Source of the DNA: Planctomycetaceae bacterium
GTDB lineage: Bacteria; Planctomycetota; Planctomycetia; Pirellulales; Pirellulaceae
Reading direction: 5' to 3'
Length of the DNA stretch: 42,403 bases
Assembly (NCBI GenBank): GCA_005798335.1
Contig: SYJV01000135.1
Span: 1-42,403, forward strand
This document shows, piece by piece, positions 26,628 to 35,267 of the stretch (the first letter of the stretch is position 1; each line of letters starts with the position of its first letter). A program made the translations under genes and the position numbers. The notes beneath the pieces are model-generated. The model was not told where the DNA came from and did no database searches. It saw nothing but the letters and a program-made list of their open reading frames with translations.

Positions 26628-27818
26628 CTATGGTGCGAGCAACCACTCAAGATTGAATCGTGCCAGCGCTAATCCGGTTCCGGCAAAGCCAGGTTTGGTT
26701 CCACGGCCGTAGAAACAGAGAATCGTGCCATTGTGAGTCACCGCTAAATCGGAATACATGCTTGGACCAAGCTCCAGCGTTTTGTTGCTCGACCAGGACT
26801 TGCCTTCGTCGCGACTGATTTTCACGCTTAGGTTTTTGCGATCGCGGCTTTGTCCCGGCTGCGTCGTTCCGCTGGCGCGTTCGAGATTATGAGGATTGGA
26901 GAACAGCAACCAGCTCTTTCCAGCAAACGCGTATCGAACCAATCCAGCCATGCAGATTGGTTCAAGTAGTGCGTCGTCGAAAGTCGGTTGCGACCATCCT
27001 GTCGCCCCGTCCCGACTGATCGTGACCAACCTCCGGTGCGCTTTGGATTCGTTGCGCATGTTCAGCATCACGCGACCGTCCGACAATTCCACGGCTACGG
27101 ACTCGTTCGGATTGATCCACTCGTCGGTGCATGGCGCAGCAATTTCGCCAGCATGCCACGATTTTCCGGCATCGTCGCTGTACAATGTCGCCGTTACGCT
27201 GGGACGATGGGCGTTGCCACCTGTCCCAGTCGACAGCCATATCGGCACAACCAGCCGTCCGGTACGCAGTTGAATACTGTGGTTGGGTCCGGTCGCCAAT
27301 ACAGTCCACGGATAGTCTTTTTTGAACGCTTCGCAAGCATCCGTGATCTCAACCGGTTGGCTCCAGGAAACGCCATCATCAACGCTGCGCTGATAAAAGA
27401 CGCGCATATATTCAAGGCAAAACAGCATGTGCACCGTCGAGTCGCGATCGGAAATCAGCACTGGATTGTTATAAGTTACCGCCGTCGGGTCGACATTTTT
27501 TAGCTTGAGCGCGAAGGGGTTCTTTTTCTTCTCGCCAGGCACATCCACGATGCTGACCGGCGCACTCCAAGTTTTTCCGTCATCAGTGCTACGACGCAGC
27601 AGAACACGAATATCATCCCAATCACTGGCGCCGGCGGGTTTGCGGCGAGCTTCACACCATGTCAATACGGTGCCTTGGGTCGTGACGACAATGCCTGGTA
27701 TATGGTAGATGTTGTAGGCCGGATCATCGCCTACACGGAATAAATCCTGACGCTCAATAAACGGATCGGCGGCAAAGACTGAACCACTGACTAATAACCC
27801 GATGAGAAACTTGTACAT
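26628..27818 (-). CDS. Exported BNR/sialidase-family protein
   Basis: The 396-residue protein has a signal peptide (about 1-17, ending SVFA-AD) and four Asp-box repeats: STDDGKTW (77-84), SVDDGVSW (145-152), SDDAGKSW (214-221) and SRDEGKSW (335-342). These mark a six-bladed sialidase-type propeller. Canonical sialidases have Y/F-R-I-P at the first arginine of the triad; here it is Y-H-I-P (38-41), so that arginine is replaced by His. The protein may therefore act on a different substrate or be non-catalytic. NPNESVAVEL (237-246) resembles the catalytic Glu region. A role in removing glycan termini is possible, not shown. It follows the S9 peptidase gene by 52 bases. Confidence 0.82.
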   Translation of the reverse strand: MYKFLIGLLVSGSVFAADPFIERQDLFRVGDDPAYNIYHIPGIVVTTQGTVLTWCEARRKPAGASDWDDIRVLLRRSTDDGKTWSAPVSIVDVPGEKKKNPFALKLKNVDPTAVTYNNPVLISDRDSTVHMLFCLEYMRVFYQRSVDDGVSWSQPVEITDACEAFKKDYPWTVLATGPNHSIQLRTGRLVVPIWLSTGTGGNAHRPSVTATLYSDDAGKSWHAGEIAAPCTDEWINPNESVAVELSDGRVMLNMRNESKAHRRLVTISRDGATGWSQPTFDDALLEPICMAGLVRYAFAGKSWLLFSNPHNLERASGTTQPGQSRDRKNLSVKISRDEGKSWSSNKTLELGPSMYSDLAVTHNGTILCFYGRGTKPGFAGTGLALARFNLEWLLAP

Positions 27819-27851
27819 TGCTTACAATCGCCCCTGTGTTGAGTTGAATTA

Positions 27852-27870
27852 GCCAGTGTGGGAAACTGGC
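27852..27870. terminator. Short hairpin between the S9 peptidase and the BNR gene
   Basis: GCCAGT (27852-27857) and ACTGGC (27865-27870) form a 6-bp stem with a 7-base loop, directly after the S9 peptidase stop (27871-27873 as complement). There is no T-run, so it is a weak terminator or REP-like hairpin. Confidence 0.35.
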
Positions 27871-30282
27871 CTACTTCGGTTCATTCACAACGATATCACG
27901 CACATACTTATTCAGCCACTGAATAGTTTCCGCTTGGGTGTGGAGAACAGACTCCCGAGCTCGATAGCCGTGACTCTCCAACGGCAACATTACCAAACGC
28001 ACTGTGCCACCGTTGCCCTTGATGGCTTGAAACATACGCTGGGACTGAATGGGGAACGTACCCGTATTGTCGTCGTTTTCGCCGTGTATAAGCAACAGTG
28101 GGCTCTTGATCTTGTGCGCATGACGAAACGGAGAAAGATTCAAATAGATCTCCACCGCCTCCCAAAATGGACGGCGTTCGGATTGGAATCCAAAGGGAGT
28201 CAGCGTACGGTTGTACGCGCCACTGCGCGCGACCGCGGCGCGGAAGAAGTTGCAATGCGCTAATAAATTCGCGGACATGAACGCGCCGTAACTGTGTCCG
28301 CCAACCGCGACTCGATTGGGGTCGGCAACGCCCATCGCGACGGCCGTGTCGATCGCGGCTTTCGCCGAAGCAACGATTTGCTCCACAAACGTATCGTTCA
28401 TGGATTCTGGGTTGCCTACCACGGGCATCGTCGCACTGTCCATAATCGCATAGCCTTCGGTCAGTAGCGTTAAATGCGACGCTCCGACGATGCGGGTGAA
28501 CTGCGATGGGCTGGTCGTAACTTGTCCCGCAGTTCCGGCATCGTTGAATTCCAACGGGTACGCCCAGATCATCAGCGGCAAGCGAGTTCCTTCGCGATAG
28601 TCGGCAGGCAAGTAAAGAGTGGCCGACAATGGTACACCGTCAGCGCGTTGGTATTTAACTAACTGCTTTCTGATTTTGCGAATCTGTGGCGTTGGATCGA
28701 CGAAATCAGTGATTGCGTGATACCTGCCGGTTTCAAGATCGTGCAGGCGATAATTTGGCGGCGCGCTCGGAGATTCATGGCGCGTGATCATCGTGGGTTT
28801 GTCATGAGCGCTGCTGTGTACCAGCAAGACCGGCGATTCCAAGCTGCCTGGTTCGCTCCGCCACAACCGCTCAGTTTGAGCTGACGATATATTTCGGCGA
28901 TCAAGAAATGGCAGGTTCCCTTGTGGGCTCGCTCCCATTCCGGCAAAGTAAATCCAGCTATCATCCTGCCTTGCGACGCTGCGTCCGAGAGAATTCAACA
29001 TGGATACGATTCGACCGGGGTCTCCGTACGAATCGCGAGTATTGCGATCGACCAGTACCCGCGGTTCGGCCGCGAGATTCTTGCGATCATAAAGTTGTGT
29101 GCGAATCCAGCGACGATCACGGTCGTAATCCGAAACTGTGAATAGATCCGAATCGGCAAAATAGGAAGTAGTTGTGGCCCGATGTTGGATCTTCAACAGT
29201 TCCCGAGGTTCACTTGCGAACGGTGCTGAGAATTCGAGCATGCGATCGCGATTGTCAACTACTTTGCGTGGATCACCATCGTCAAGAGCTTCGAACCAAT
29301 GCAGTGTCGCAGAGTCGCTGGACGTCCAAGAAACCGACCTTGGACCTTTGTGTACGCCTTCGATTGGAATATTCTCCTCCATGGGCAATCTAGCCACCAA
29401 GTTAACCTGGTCGCCCGATAAATTTCGAACCACTAGTGATTTTGGAAAGCTCCAATAAGGCAGCAAATACGAAAACGGTCGCTCGACAGTGGACACCAAG
29501 ACATGCAGACCGTCCGGGGACGTTTCAAAGGATGAAATCATTGCAGGATTGCCAAGTTGCCGAATTCGTCCGTCAAAATCCACGACTGCTAACTGCGTGG
29601 TGGCATAGTGTTCGAAGATGGCTTCGTCCTGGGCGTTGGATAACAAGTCCTGGTAAGTGCGCACGGGCGAAGTGTTTCCGGAGGATTCTTGAATGTTGGG
29701 TCCAATGGGCAGAGGACTGCTGGGAGGTTCGGCAGGTCGATCCTGAGGAACTAAGCAACCTACGATGGAGTTGCCCTGCGGGTGAAATTCGAACCCGCTC
29801 AGGACTGTCGATAATCGATTGGTGAGCTTGCGCGGCTTTTGCGGTTCGTTCACCGTCGCCAACCAAAGATCGGTCCCTCCAACGGTAACAATCGTAAACG
29901 CGAAAGCATCCGAACGATGCGACCACTGAACAGAACTCAGTTTTGCATCAGTCGCCAGCGGAATGCGCATCGTTTTGTCATCGCGAGTTGAACGCAGCAA
30001 CAGTCCACGCCCAAAATCCGTTTGAAAGCGGCCATTGGCGGCAGGATCGATTCGAATTCCGCCCAACCGCAACATGCGCCGCGCCAGATCGTCAATCGTG
30101 GGCATCGCATCACTCTCGATCAACAACATCCACTCTCCGCTGGGACTAAACCGAGCCGATGGTTCTGGGCGAGCGTCAATGATGTCCACCACCGACTGAG
30201 GTGGAAGGCGATAAGGAGTCTGGCCAAACGATGGAGTCATAATCATCCAGGCAAAAATTGTTACGGTAATACCGCGCGTCAT
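27871..30282 (-). CDS. Prolyl oligopeptidase family (S9) serine peptidase, exported
   Basis: The 803-residue protein has a signal peptide (about 1-20, ending PSFG-Q), an N-terminal beta-propeller of about 500 residues, and a C-terminal alpha/beta-hydrolase with the serine motif GGHSYGAF (Ser664), the acid in HGENDDNTG (Asp737 or Asp738), and the His in LESHGYRAR (His771). The order Ser, Asp, His and the spacing fit family S9. Similarity to glutamyl-endopeptidase-like members (S9D) is possible from the length and the N-terminal RLPPQSVVDIIDARPEPSAR. It cleaves peptides, most likely outside the cytoplasm. It is first of a minus-strand unit with the BNR protein (52-base gap) and DUF1801. Confidence 0.9.
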   Translation of the reverse strand: MTRGITVTIFAWMIMTPSFGQTPYRLPPQSVVDIIDARPEPSARFSPSGEWMLLIESDAMPTIDDLARRMLRLGGIRIDPAANGRFQTDFGRGLLLRSTRDDKTMRIPLATDAKLSSVQWSHRSDAFAFTIVTVGGTDLWLATVNEPQKPRKLTNRLSTVLSGFEFHPQGNSIVGCLVPQDRPAEPPSSPLPIGPNIQESSGNTSPVRTYQDLLSNAQDEAIFEHYATTQLAVVDFDGRIRQLGNPAMISSFETSPDGLHVLVSTVERPFSYLLPYWSFPKSLVVRNLSGDQVNLVARLPMEENIPIEGVHKGPRSVSWTSSDSATLHWFEALDDGDPRKVVDNRDRMLEFSAPFASEPRELLKIQHRATTTSYFADSDLFTVSDYDRDRRWIRTQLYDRKNLAAEPRVLVDRNTRDSYGDPGRIVSMLNSLGRSVARQDDSWIYFAGMGASPQGNLPFLDRRNISSAQTERLWRSEPGSLESPVLLVHSSAHDKPTMITRHESPSAPPNYRLHDLETGRYHAITDFVDPTPQIRKIRKQLVKYQRADGVPLSATLYLPADYREGTRLPLMIWAYPLEFNDAGTAGQVTTSPSQFTRIVGASHLTLLTEGYAIMDSATMPVVGNPESMNDTFVEQIVASAKAAIDTAVAMGVADPNRVAVGGHSYGAFMSANLLAHCNFFRAAVARSGAYNRTLTPFGFQSERRPFWEAVEIYLNLSPFRHAHKIKSPLLLIHGENDDNTGTFPIQSQRMFQAIKGNGGTVRLVMLPLESHGYRARESVLHTQAETIQWLNKYVRDIVVNEPK

Positions 30283-30436
30283 TTGTCAGCATCTCATTCG
30301 TTTACTAAAGGACCGTTTCCGAAGCTACTGGAAAATAGTTTACCGGATTTGCAATACAGCGTTTAGATCAGCGCACTGAGATCGACTGATTGAACATTTG
30401 TGCTGCTGAGTTGCGCTAGCGGTCGAGCGTTGGGGG

Positions 30437-30520
30437 CGCGTTCAAAATTCAAAATTGGCGAGAATTGAACTCGGAGGTACGCCAAACGCTACTCCCGCCA
30501 ATTTTGAATTTGATTGCGCG
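30437..30520. repeat. Inverted repeat related to the palindrome near 22.9 kb
   Basis: The left arm (30437-30460, TTCAAAATTCAAAATTGGCG) pairs with the right arm (30496-30520, CGCCAATTTTGAATTTGATT) over about 22 of 24 positions, with a 35-base loop. It lies in the 273-base gap between the S9 peptidase start and the downstream end of a Gfo/Idh/MocA gene. The left arm closely matches 22867-22894, so both belong to one interspersed family. Confidence 0.75.
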
Positions 30521-30555
30521 ACGCCTATGGCCGGCAGTTGATTTCTGGGCCGATC

Positions 30556-31668
30556 CTAGGCCAACGTAAACGCTGGCAGTTGGACGATCTTTCCTCCTGC
30601 AAGCGCTGATTGGTGCGCACAGATACCCACACAGGTCCAGTTCGCGGATTGGACCGCGTTGGGCCAAGGATCTCGATTGTCGACCAGCGCGGAAACGAAT
30701 TCGTTTACTAGATGTGGATGCGAGCCACCGTGGCCGCCTCCCTGTACGAATGACAAATGCTCGGCGTCATGAATCGACCGCGTGAATTTGCGAATTCCTT
30801 CGGGCAGCAGGTGTGCGAAATCGGGAATCTCAACCTTGGACGGAATCTCGTGCTCGGGTTTCTTAGCGGTGTGCAGCACATGCGGTTCACCTTCGACGAG
30901 AGTCCATTCGAAACTCTTCTTGGTGCCATACACATCAAAACTCTCGCGATATTGCCGAGCGGTATCGTACAGGAACCGCCAGATATGCGCAGAAACATCC
31001 GAGTCCTTAATTTTGATATGGCACGACTCGACAGCGAACTTGTTGCCAGACTTTTTGGCAATGTCGTCGCGAACGCTTCCCGAGCCAAAGCAACTGACGT
31101 ATTCAGCGCGACCGTTGACCAGTCCCAAAACTGGACTGACAACATGCGTGGCGTAATGCATCGGAATCATCCGCTCCCAATACTCGGGCCAGCCATCCAT
31201 GTCCTGGGGATGCGACGCAGCCATATGTTGAATTTTGCCAAGCTCCCCTTGCTGATACATTTGCTTGATGAACAGGAATTCGCGGCTGTAAACCACGGTC
31301 TCCGCCATCATGTACTTCAGCCCAGTCTCTTTGACCAGTTGGCAAATTTGGTCACATTCCTCGATCGTGGTTGCCATAGGAACGGTGCACATAACGTGCT
31401 TGCCGGCCTTGAGCGCCTCGATCGACATCCAAGCGTGATCGGGAATGGGCGAGTTGATATGCACGAAATCAACTCCGGGATCTGCGAGTACATCTTCATA
31501 CTTGGTGAATCGTTTGGTGATACCGAAATGATCGCCGACGGAGTTCAGTTCCTTGGTATCGCGCCGACAGATCGCGTACATGTTCGCGTTGGGATGGTTT
31601 TGATAGATGGGAATGAACTCGGCACCGAATCCCAATCCAATGATGGCAACGTTTACTTTCTTATTCAT
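30556..31668 (-). CDS. Gfo/Idh/MocA-family oxidoreductase lacking the usual EKP lysine
   Basis: The 370-residue protein has the N-terminal dinucleotide-binding motif VAIIGLGFGAEFIPIYQNHP and the C-terminal Gfo/Idh/MocA beta-sheet domain (QYRESFDVYGTKKSFEWTLV, GGGHGGSHPHLVNEFVSALV). Good context for the ATG is an AGGATG six bases upstream. In most members the substrate-site motif is EKP with a catalytic Lys; here the corresponding place reads HVMCTVPMATT (about 91-101), with no Lys. It may represent a subfamily with altered chemistry (known in planctomycetes as I recall it). NAD(P)-dependent sugar or inositol dehydrogenation is the family role. It is on the same strand as the broken nucleotidyltransferase gene but 190 bases away. 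Confidence 0.9.
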   Translation of the reverse strand: MNKKVNVAIIGLGFGAEFIPIYQNHPNANMYAICRRDTKELNSVGDHFGITKRFTKYEDVLADPGVDFVHINSPIPDHAWMSIEALKAGKHVMCTVPMATTIEECDQICQLVKETGLKYMMAETVVYSREFLFIKQMYQQGELGKIQHMAASHPQDMDGWPEYWERMIPMHYATHVVSPVLGLVNGRAEYVSCFGSGSVRDDIAKKSGNKFAVESCHIKIKDSDVSAHIWRFLYDTARQYRESFDVYGTKKSFEWTLVEGEPHVLHTAKKPEHEIPSKVEIPDFAHLLPEGIRKFTRSIHDAEHLSFVQGGGHGGSHPHLVNEFVSALVDNRDPWPNAVQSANWTCVGICAHQSALAGGKIVQLPAFTLA

Positions 31669-31861
31669 GGATCATCCTCGTAGAAATTTATTCATGATTC
31701 AAAAACAGATAACAGTTTTCAGTGTAACTTCATTGAGAATCAGAGCAGCTACCTCCGCCCAATCTCGTTGTATGACCGTTGAACGAAACTGAAATCGACT
31801 TGGTTTGGTGTCTAATGGAGAGTTACGAAATCGCATCCGCTGTTTTAACTGGGTAACGGCA

Positions 31862-32484
31862 CTATTGATCCGGATTATCGACAAGTGATTTCAGTCGTTC
31901 GCCAAAGGGTTTCGGAAATTTACCGAACCAGCCTTCGTCTAGTAGTCCGACTTGAATCATGTCCAATAGATGAATACGGTCCTTGAGTCGAAATGAGTTC
32001 AGTTTCATCCGCGCCAACCGCTCTAAGGGCAGCGTACGGATACCGTCTCCATACACAGTTGGCTCGACGTCCGGATTCGATTCGTAGTCATCTTGCTTGA
32101 TCTTTTGATTCGCAAGCACGATAGGAATTGAATAGCGTACCGAATCGTTTTTTCCCTCCAAAAACATGTCTAGGCCTGCGGCTTTGCGGTAATGGTAACC
32201 GTTTTCTGCCATCGCGCACTTGACACTCTCTAAATCTTCCGGACGAATTAGTACATCCACGTCATTCGTCGCTCGTACTGCTCCTGGATCGACCTGCGCT
32301 ACCCATATGCGAATTGCATTTCCGCCTACAATCGCATAGGGAATCTTGGATGCCTCAAGACATAGGGAATCTTGGACGCCTCGAGAATCGACATTGTTTT
32401 TTGGAGGCGTTGTTCAACTCGATCCATAGATTCGCCAATTTTTTTCCAGAGGTTATCTCCGATTACTGTTAATGTCAAAGTCAT
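31862..32484 (-). pseudogene. Nucleotidyltransferase-like protein broken by a 26-bp tandem duplication
   Basis: From ATG 32484 (AGGGA six bases upstream) the frame reads MTLTLTVIGDNLWKKIGESM to MSILEASKIPY, then shifts. In the second frame it continues YAIVGGNAIRIWVAQVDPGA and TNDVDVLIRPEDL to the stop at 31862. The shift coincides with a 26-bp tandem duplication (32335-32386). Removing one unit leaves 597 bases, an exact 198-codon ORF. The motif GGNA...TNDVDVLI is the active-site layout of AbiEii-like or MNT nucleotidyltransferases. Whatever its role (possibly antitoxin or toxin partner), the present allele cannot make the full-length protein without recoding. A shorter GTG-started ORF from 32260 lacks the Gly-Gly loop. 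Confidence 0.85.
32335..32386. repeat. Two 26-bp tandem units causing a frameshift
   Basis: Unit A (32335-32360) and unit B (32361-32386) both read CATAGGGAATCTTGGA with the same following bases, differing at two positions. Read in the gene's frame, both differences are synonymous (CTC/CTT Leu and GCG/GCA Ala in LEAS). The insertion of 26 bases shifts the frame. Confidence 0.92.
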
Positions 32485-32547
32485 TCGTTTCCCTGCACAT
32501 AGAACCCTGGGAGAATTCTAGTATGGAACTGTCCAAAGCTCGGCTAT

Positions 32548-33855
32548 TTAGCTCATTTTCCAATCGTCCGGCAAGACGCCGTCTTTGACGAGTATGGGAA
32601 TGTGATCGCGAATTTGGCACGGTTCGAATTGGTCGCTTTCTTCAACATTTGCAGCGTTTTGTACGCAGACATTGCGTCCTATTCGGCAATTCTTGTCGAG
32701 TATTGCGCCGCAGACCAATGTACCCGGCCCGATCCCGATGGGAGGAATGCCCGCTCGATGGGCCGCAGCGATCTCTTCGGGTGTTTCTAGAAAATCGGCG
32801 CCCATCAGAATGCTGTTGCGAATCGTGGCTCCTTCACCAATAATGCAGCGCAATCCGATGACGCTGTTTTCGATTACTGTACCTTTGCCGATTCGGCAAC
32901 CGTCTGCAATTAAGCTGCCGCGAATTGTGGCTCCTTCCATAAGTGAAGGCGGCAAAAACCTCGCTCGCGAATACACCGGCGCGTCAGCATGAATTAATTC
33001 GAACGGTGGGTTGGGCTTGGTCAAGCTCAAGTTGGCTTCGTAAAACGCGCGGATCGTGCCAATATCTTCCCAGTAGTCATCGAACAAATGGACTTGGACC
33101 CGGCGACTGCGAACCGCTGCCGGAAAGACTTCTTTTCCAAAGTCGGCGTACGTGGTCTTGTTTAATACGTCGAACAGCAAATCGCGATTAAAAATGTATA
33201 AGCCCATTGAGGCCAAGCAATCGCGCCCTCGCGATGGGATGCCTCTGGCGTCAATCCACTTGGGGTCGGTGCGCACCATATCGATTTCGCGATCATTTTG
33301 CGGCTTCTCCAAGAAACCCTGAACTCGTCCGGTATCGTCGCAGCGCATGATGCCCAGTCCACTTGCTTGGCTGCGCTCAACGGGGATCGCCGAGATCGTT
33401 ACATCGGCTTTGCTTTCGATATGCGTGCGCATCATCTCTAGGTAATCCATGCGATAAAGCTGGTCGCCTGAAAGAATCAAGACGTACTTCAATCCCTTTT
33501 GATCGAGGTGCCGCAAGTTCTTGCGCACTGCATCGGCGGTTCCTTGATACCAATCTGTGCCACCGTCCATCGTCTGCTGAGCCGCCAGCAGCTCGACAAA
33601 CCCGCCGTTAAAATTGTCGAAGCGATACGTTTGGCGAATGTGCCTATGTAGCGACACCGACAGAAACTGGGTCAGCACAAATATTTGATTGATCTTGCTG
33701 TTGATGCAATTCGAAATGGGAATGTCGATCAAACGATACTTGCCCGCCAGGGGCACAGCCGGTTTCGCACGAATGCGAGTCAGCGGAAACAGCCTCGTCC
33801 CGCGACCACCACCGAGAATCAAAGCGATTACCGACCTAGTATCAAAATTCAGCAT
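32548..33855 (-). CDS. glgC: Glucose-1-phosphate adenylyltransferase
   Basis: With the start at ATG 33855 (435 residues; AAGG nine bases upstream) the N-terminus reads MLNFDTRSVIALILGGGRGT. Nucleotide-binding and allosteric-site signatures are present: GGGRGTRLFPLT, AKPAVPLAGKYRLIDIPISN, DWYQGTADAVRKNL, LSGDQLYRMDY, and a C-terminal left-handed beta-helix from about residue 300 (IRGSLIADGCRIGKGTVIEN). It makes ADP-glucose from glucose-1-phosphate and ATP, the committed step of glycogen synthesis. A longer ORF from 33882 exists, but the ATG at 33855 has the better ribosome-binding site. No other glycogen gene is nearby. The downstream nucleotidyltransferase pseudogene is on the same strand, 64 bases away. 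Confidence 0.95.
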   Translation of the reverse strand: MLNFDTRSVIALILGGGRGTRLFPLTRIRAKPAVPLAGKYRLIDIPISNCINSKINQIFVLTQFLSVSLHRHIRQTYRFDNFNGGFVELLAAQQTMDGGTDWYQGTADAVRKNLRHLDQKGLKYVLILSGDQLYRMDYLEMMRTHIESKADVTISAIPVERSQASGLGIMRCDDTGRVQGFLEKPQNDREIDMVRTDPKWIDARGIPSRGRDCLASMGLYIFNRDLLFDVLNKTTYADFGKEVFPAAVRSRRVQVHLFDDYWEDIGTIRAFYEANLSLTKPNPPFELIHADAPVYSRARFLPPSLMEGATIRGSLIADGCRIGKGTVIENSVIGLRCIIGEGATIRNSILMGADFLETPEEIAAAHRAGIPPIGIGPGTLVCGAILDKNCRIGRNVCVQNAANVEESDQFEPCQIRDHIPILVKDGVLPDDWKMS

Positions 33856-34033
33856 GCACGTGAACCTTGTGCAACGAGACATTTGGAGTCAATCTACTAA
33901 CTTTAGACCAGAAATGATAGCCGAACCAGCCGAGGCGGTGGACTATTCAGCGCCAATTGTTCACGCGACAATGAGAAAATTCGCGCTGCCAAATGAGTGT
34001 GTCTGTTTCCCAAGTTAGACAAGTGAAAGTAGG

Positions 34034-35170
34034 ATGAATTTACCAGCCGTCCCTATCGCTCAAGGCTTAATTGCATTTGATTCGGTGAGTTCCAAAAGCA
34101 ATGCTCCGATCGCAGACTGGGTTGCGAATCGCCTGTCAGCGTCGCGATTCGAAGTTGAGCGGCTGAGCTATATCGACGACGAAGGCGTTGAAAAAGTCTG
34201 CGTGGTTGCAAAACGTGGTCCTGGCGAAGGGGGCATTGCGTACTTTTGCCACAACGACGTCGTGCCTGTAGAAGGATGGAATTGCCCCTACGGAGGCCCA
34301 TTCGATGGCAAAGTTGCCGTCGATCGGCTGTGGGGTCGCGGTTCGTGCGACATGAAAGGATCTTCTGCAGCAGCTTTGGCAGCTATCGAACAAATCAGCG
34401 AACATGATCAACGGAAACCGATTTATTACATAGCCACCGCAGACGAGGAAATTGGCATGGCGGGAGCGCGCTGTGTCGACAGTTCGTCGCGTCTGTTTGA
34501 AGAAATGGTTCAGCACCAAACCGTCGGACTGGTCGGCGAACCCACGACTCTAGAAGTTGTACACGCTCACAAGGGAGGATACTACTTGACGGTGATCAGC
34601 CACGGTCGAGCCGCGCACAGCAGTACTAACGAGGGCGTCAACGCGAACTGGGCGATGATTCCCTTTTTGCAAGAACTGCGAGACATTCATGCGCAATGCC
34701 AGACCGATACGCGACTTCAGAATTCGATGTATGATCCGCCAACTCTGTCCATGAATTTCATACTTGTCAATCAACCATTGGCTACGAATGTCACGGTGGC
34801 TAGAACGACATGTACAATTTTCTTGCGACCCATGCAGGATGTTGCTTGGCAGCCTTTGGTGCAGCAGATCGCGGACTCGGCGACGCGACATGGATTGGAG
34901 GTACTGCCGCCGACCACTCTCAATTCTCTGTACACATCTCCTGATCGACCGTTCGTGCGCGATGTGCTAAGAATCGCTGGCAAAGCCAACACGAGAACGG
35001 TGTGCTATGCCACCGACGGCGGGTATTTTCAGCGACTGCGTGACTTGGTGGTTATCGGTCCGGGCAACATCGAACAAGCTCATTGCGCCGACGAATGGAT
35101 CTCGCTTGAGCAACTTCACCGAGGCACCGAGACGTTCGGCCAACTGCTGCGCTACTTTGCATGCCAGTAG
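34034..35170 (+). CDS. M20-family metallopeptidase (ArgE/DapE-like deacylase)
   Basis: The 378-residue protein has the M20 zinc ligands and catalytic residues in order: YFCHNDVVPVEGW (His73, Asp75), GRGSCDMKGS (Asp106), ATADEEIGMAGA (Glu138/Glu139), GLVGEPT, and a C-terminal His in PGNIEQAHCADEW. Between lies the dimerisation lid with SHGRAAHSS. It hydrolyses an N-acyl amino acid or related amide; ArgE (acetylornithine deacetylase) or DapE roles are possible, but the sequence does not decide between them. It is divergent from glgC, whose start is about 180 bases away. Confidence 0.9.
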   Translation: MNLPAVPIAQGLIAFDSVSSKSNAPIADWVANRLSASRFEVERLSYIDDEGVEKVCVVAKRGPGEGGIAYFCHNDVVPVEGWNCPYGGPFDGKVAVDRLWGRGSCDMKGSSAAALAAIEQISEHDQRKPIYYIATADEEIGMAGARCVDSSSRLFEEMVQHQTVGLVGEPTTLEVVHAHKGGYYLTVISHGRAAHSSTNEGVNANWAMIPFLQELRDIHAQCQTDTRLQNSMYDPPTLSMNFILVNQPLATNVTVARTTCTIFLRPMQDVAWQPLVQQIADSATRHGLEVLPPTTLNSLYTSPDRPFVRDVLRIAGKANTRTVCYATDGGYFQRLRDLVVIGPGNIEQAHCADEWISLEQLHRGTETFGQLLRYFACQ

Positions 35171-35267
35171 GTCCGGCCCCTAATGCGGACATTTGATCTC
35201 AGGCCGATCCTAAACTAAAACTCCTTGTTCATTTTCTTATCCGTCTAGCACCTAGGCTTTCCAATCC

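Noticed and set aside
26569-26646. Longer N-terminus for the DUF1801 protein
   Set aside because: The extra 26 residues overlap the neighbouring gene and are not family-like; the ATG at 26568 has AGGAG at the right distance.
30757-31683. 308-residue ORF on the plus strand
   Set aside because: Fully antisense to the well-supported Gfo/Idh/MocA gene; no family motifs.
31669-31861. Short ORFs between the Gfo/Idh/MocA gene and the nucleotidyltransferase pseudogene
   Set aside because: All about 60 residues, lacking ribosome-binding sites and family features.
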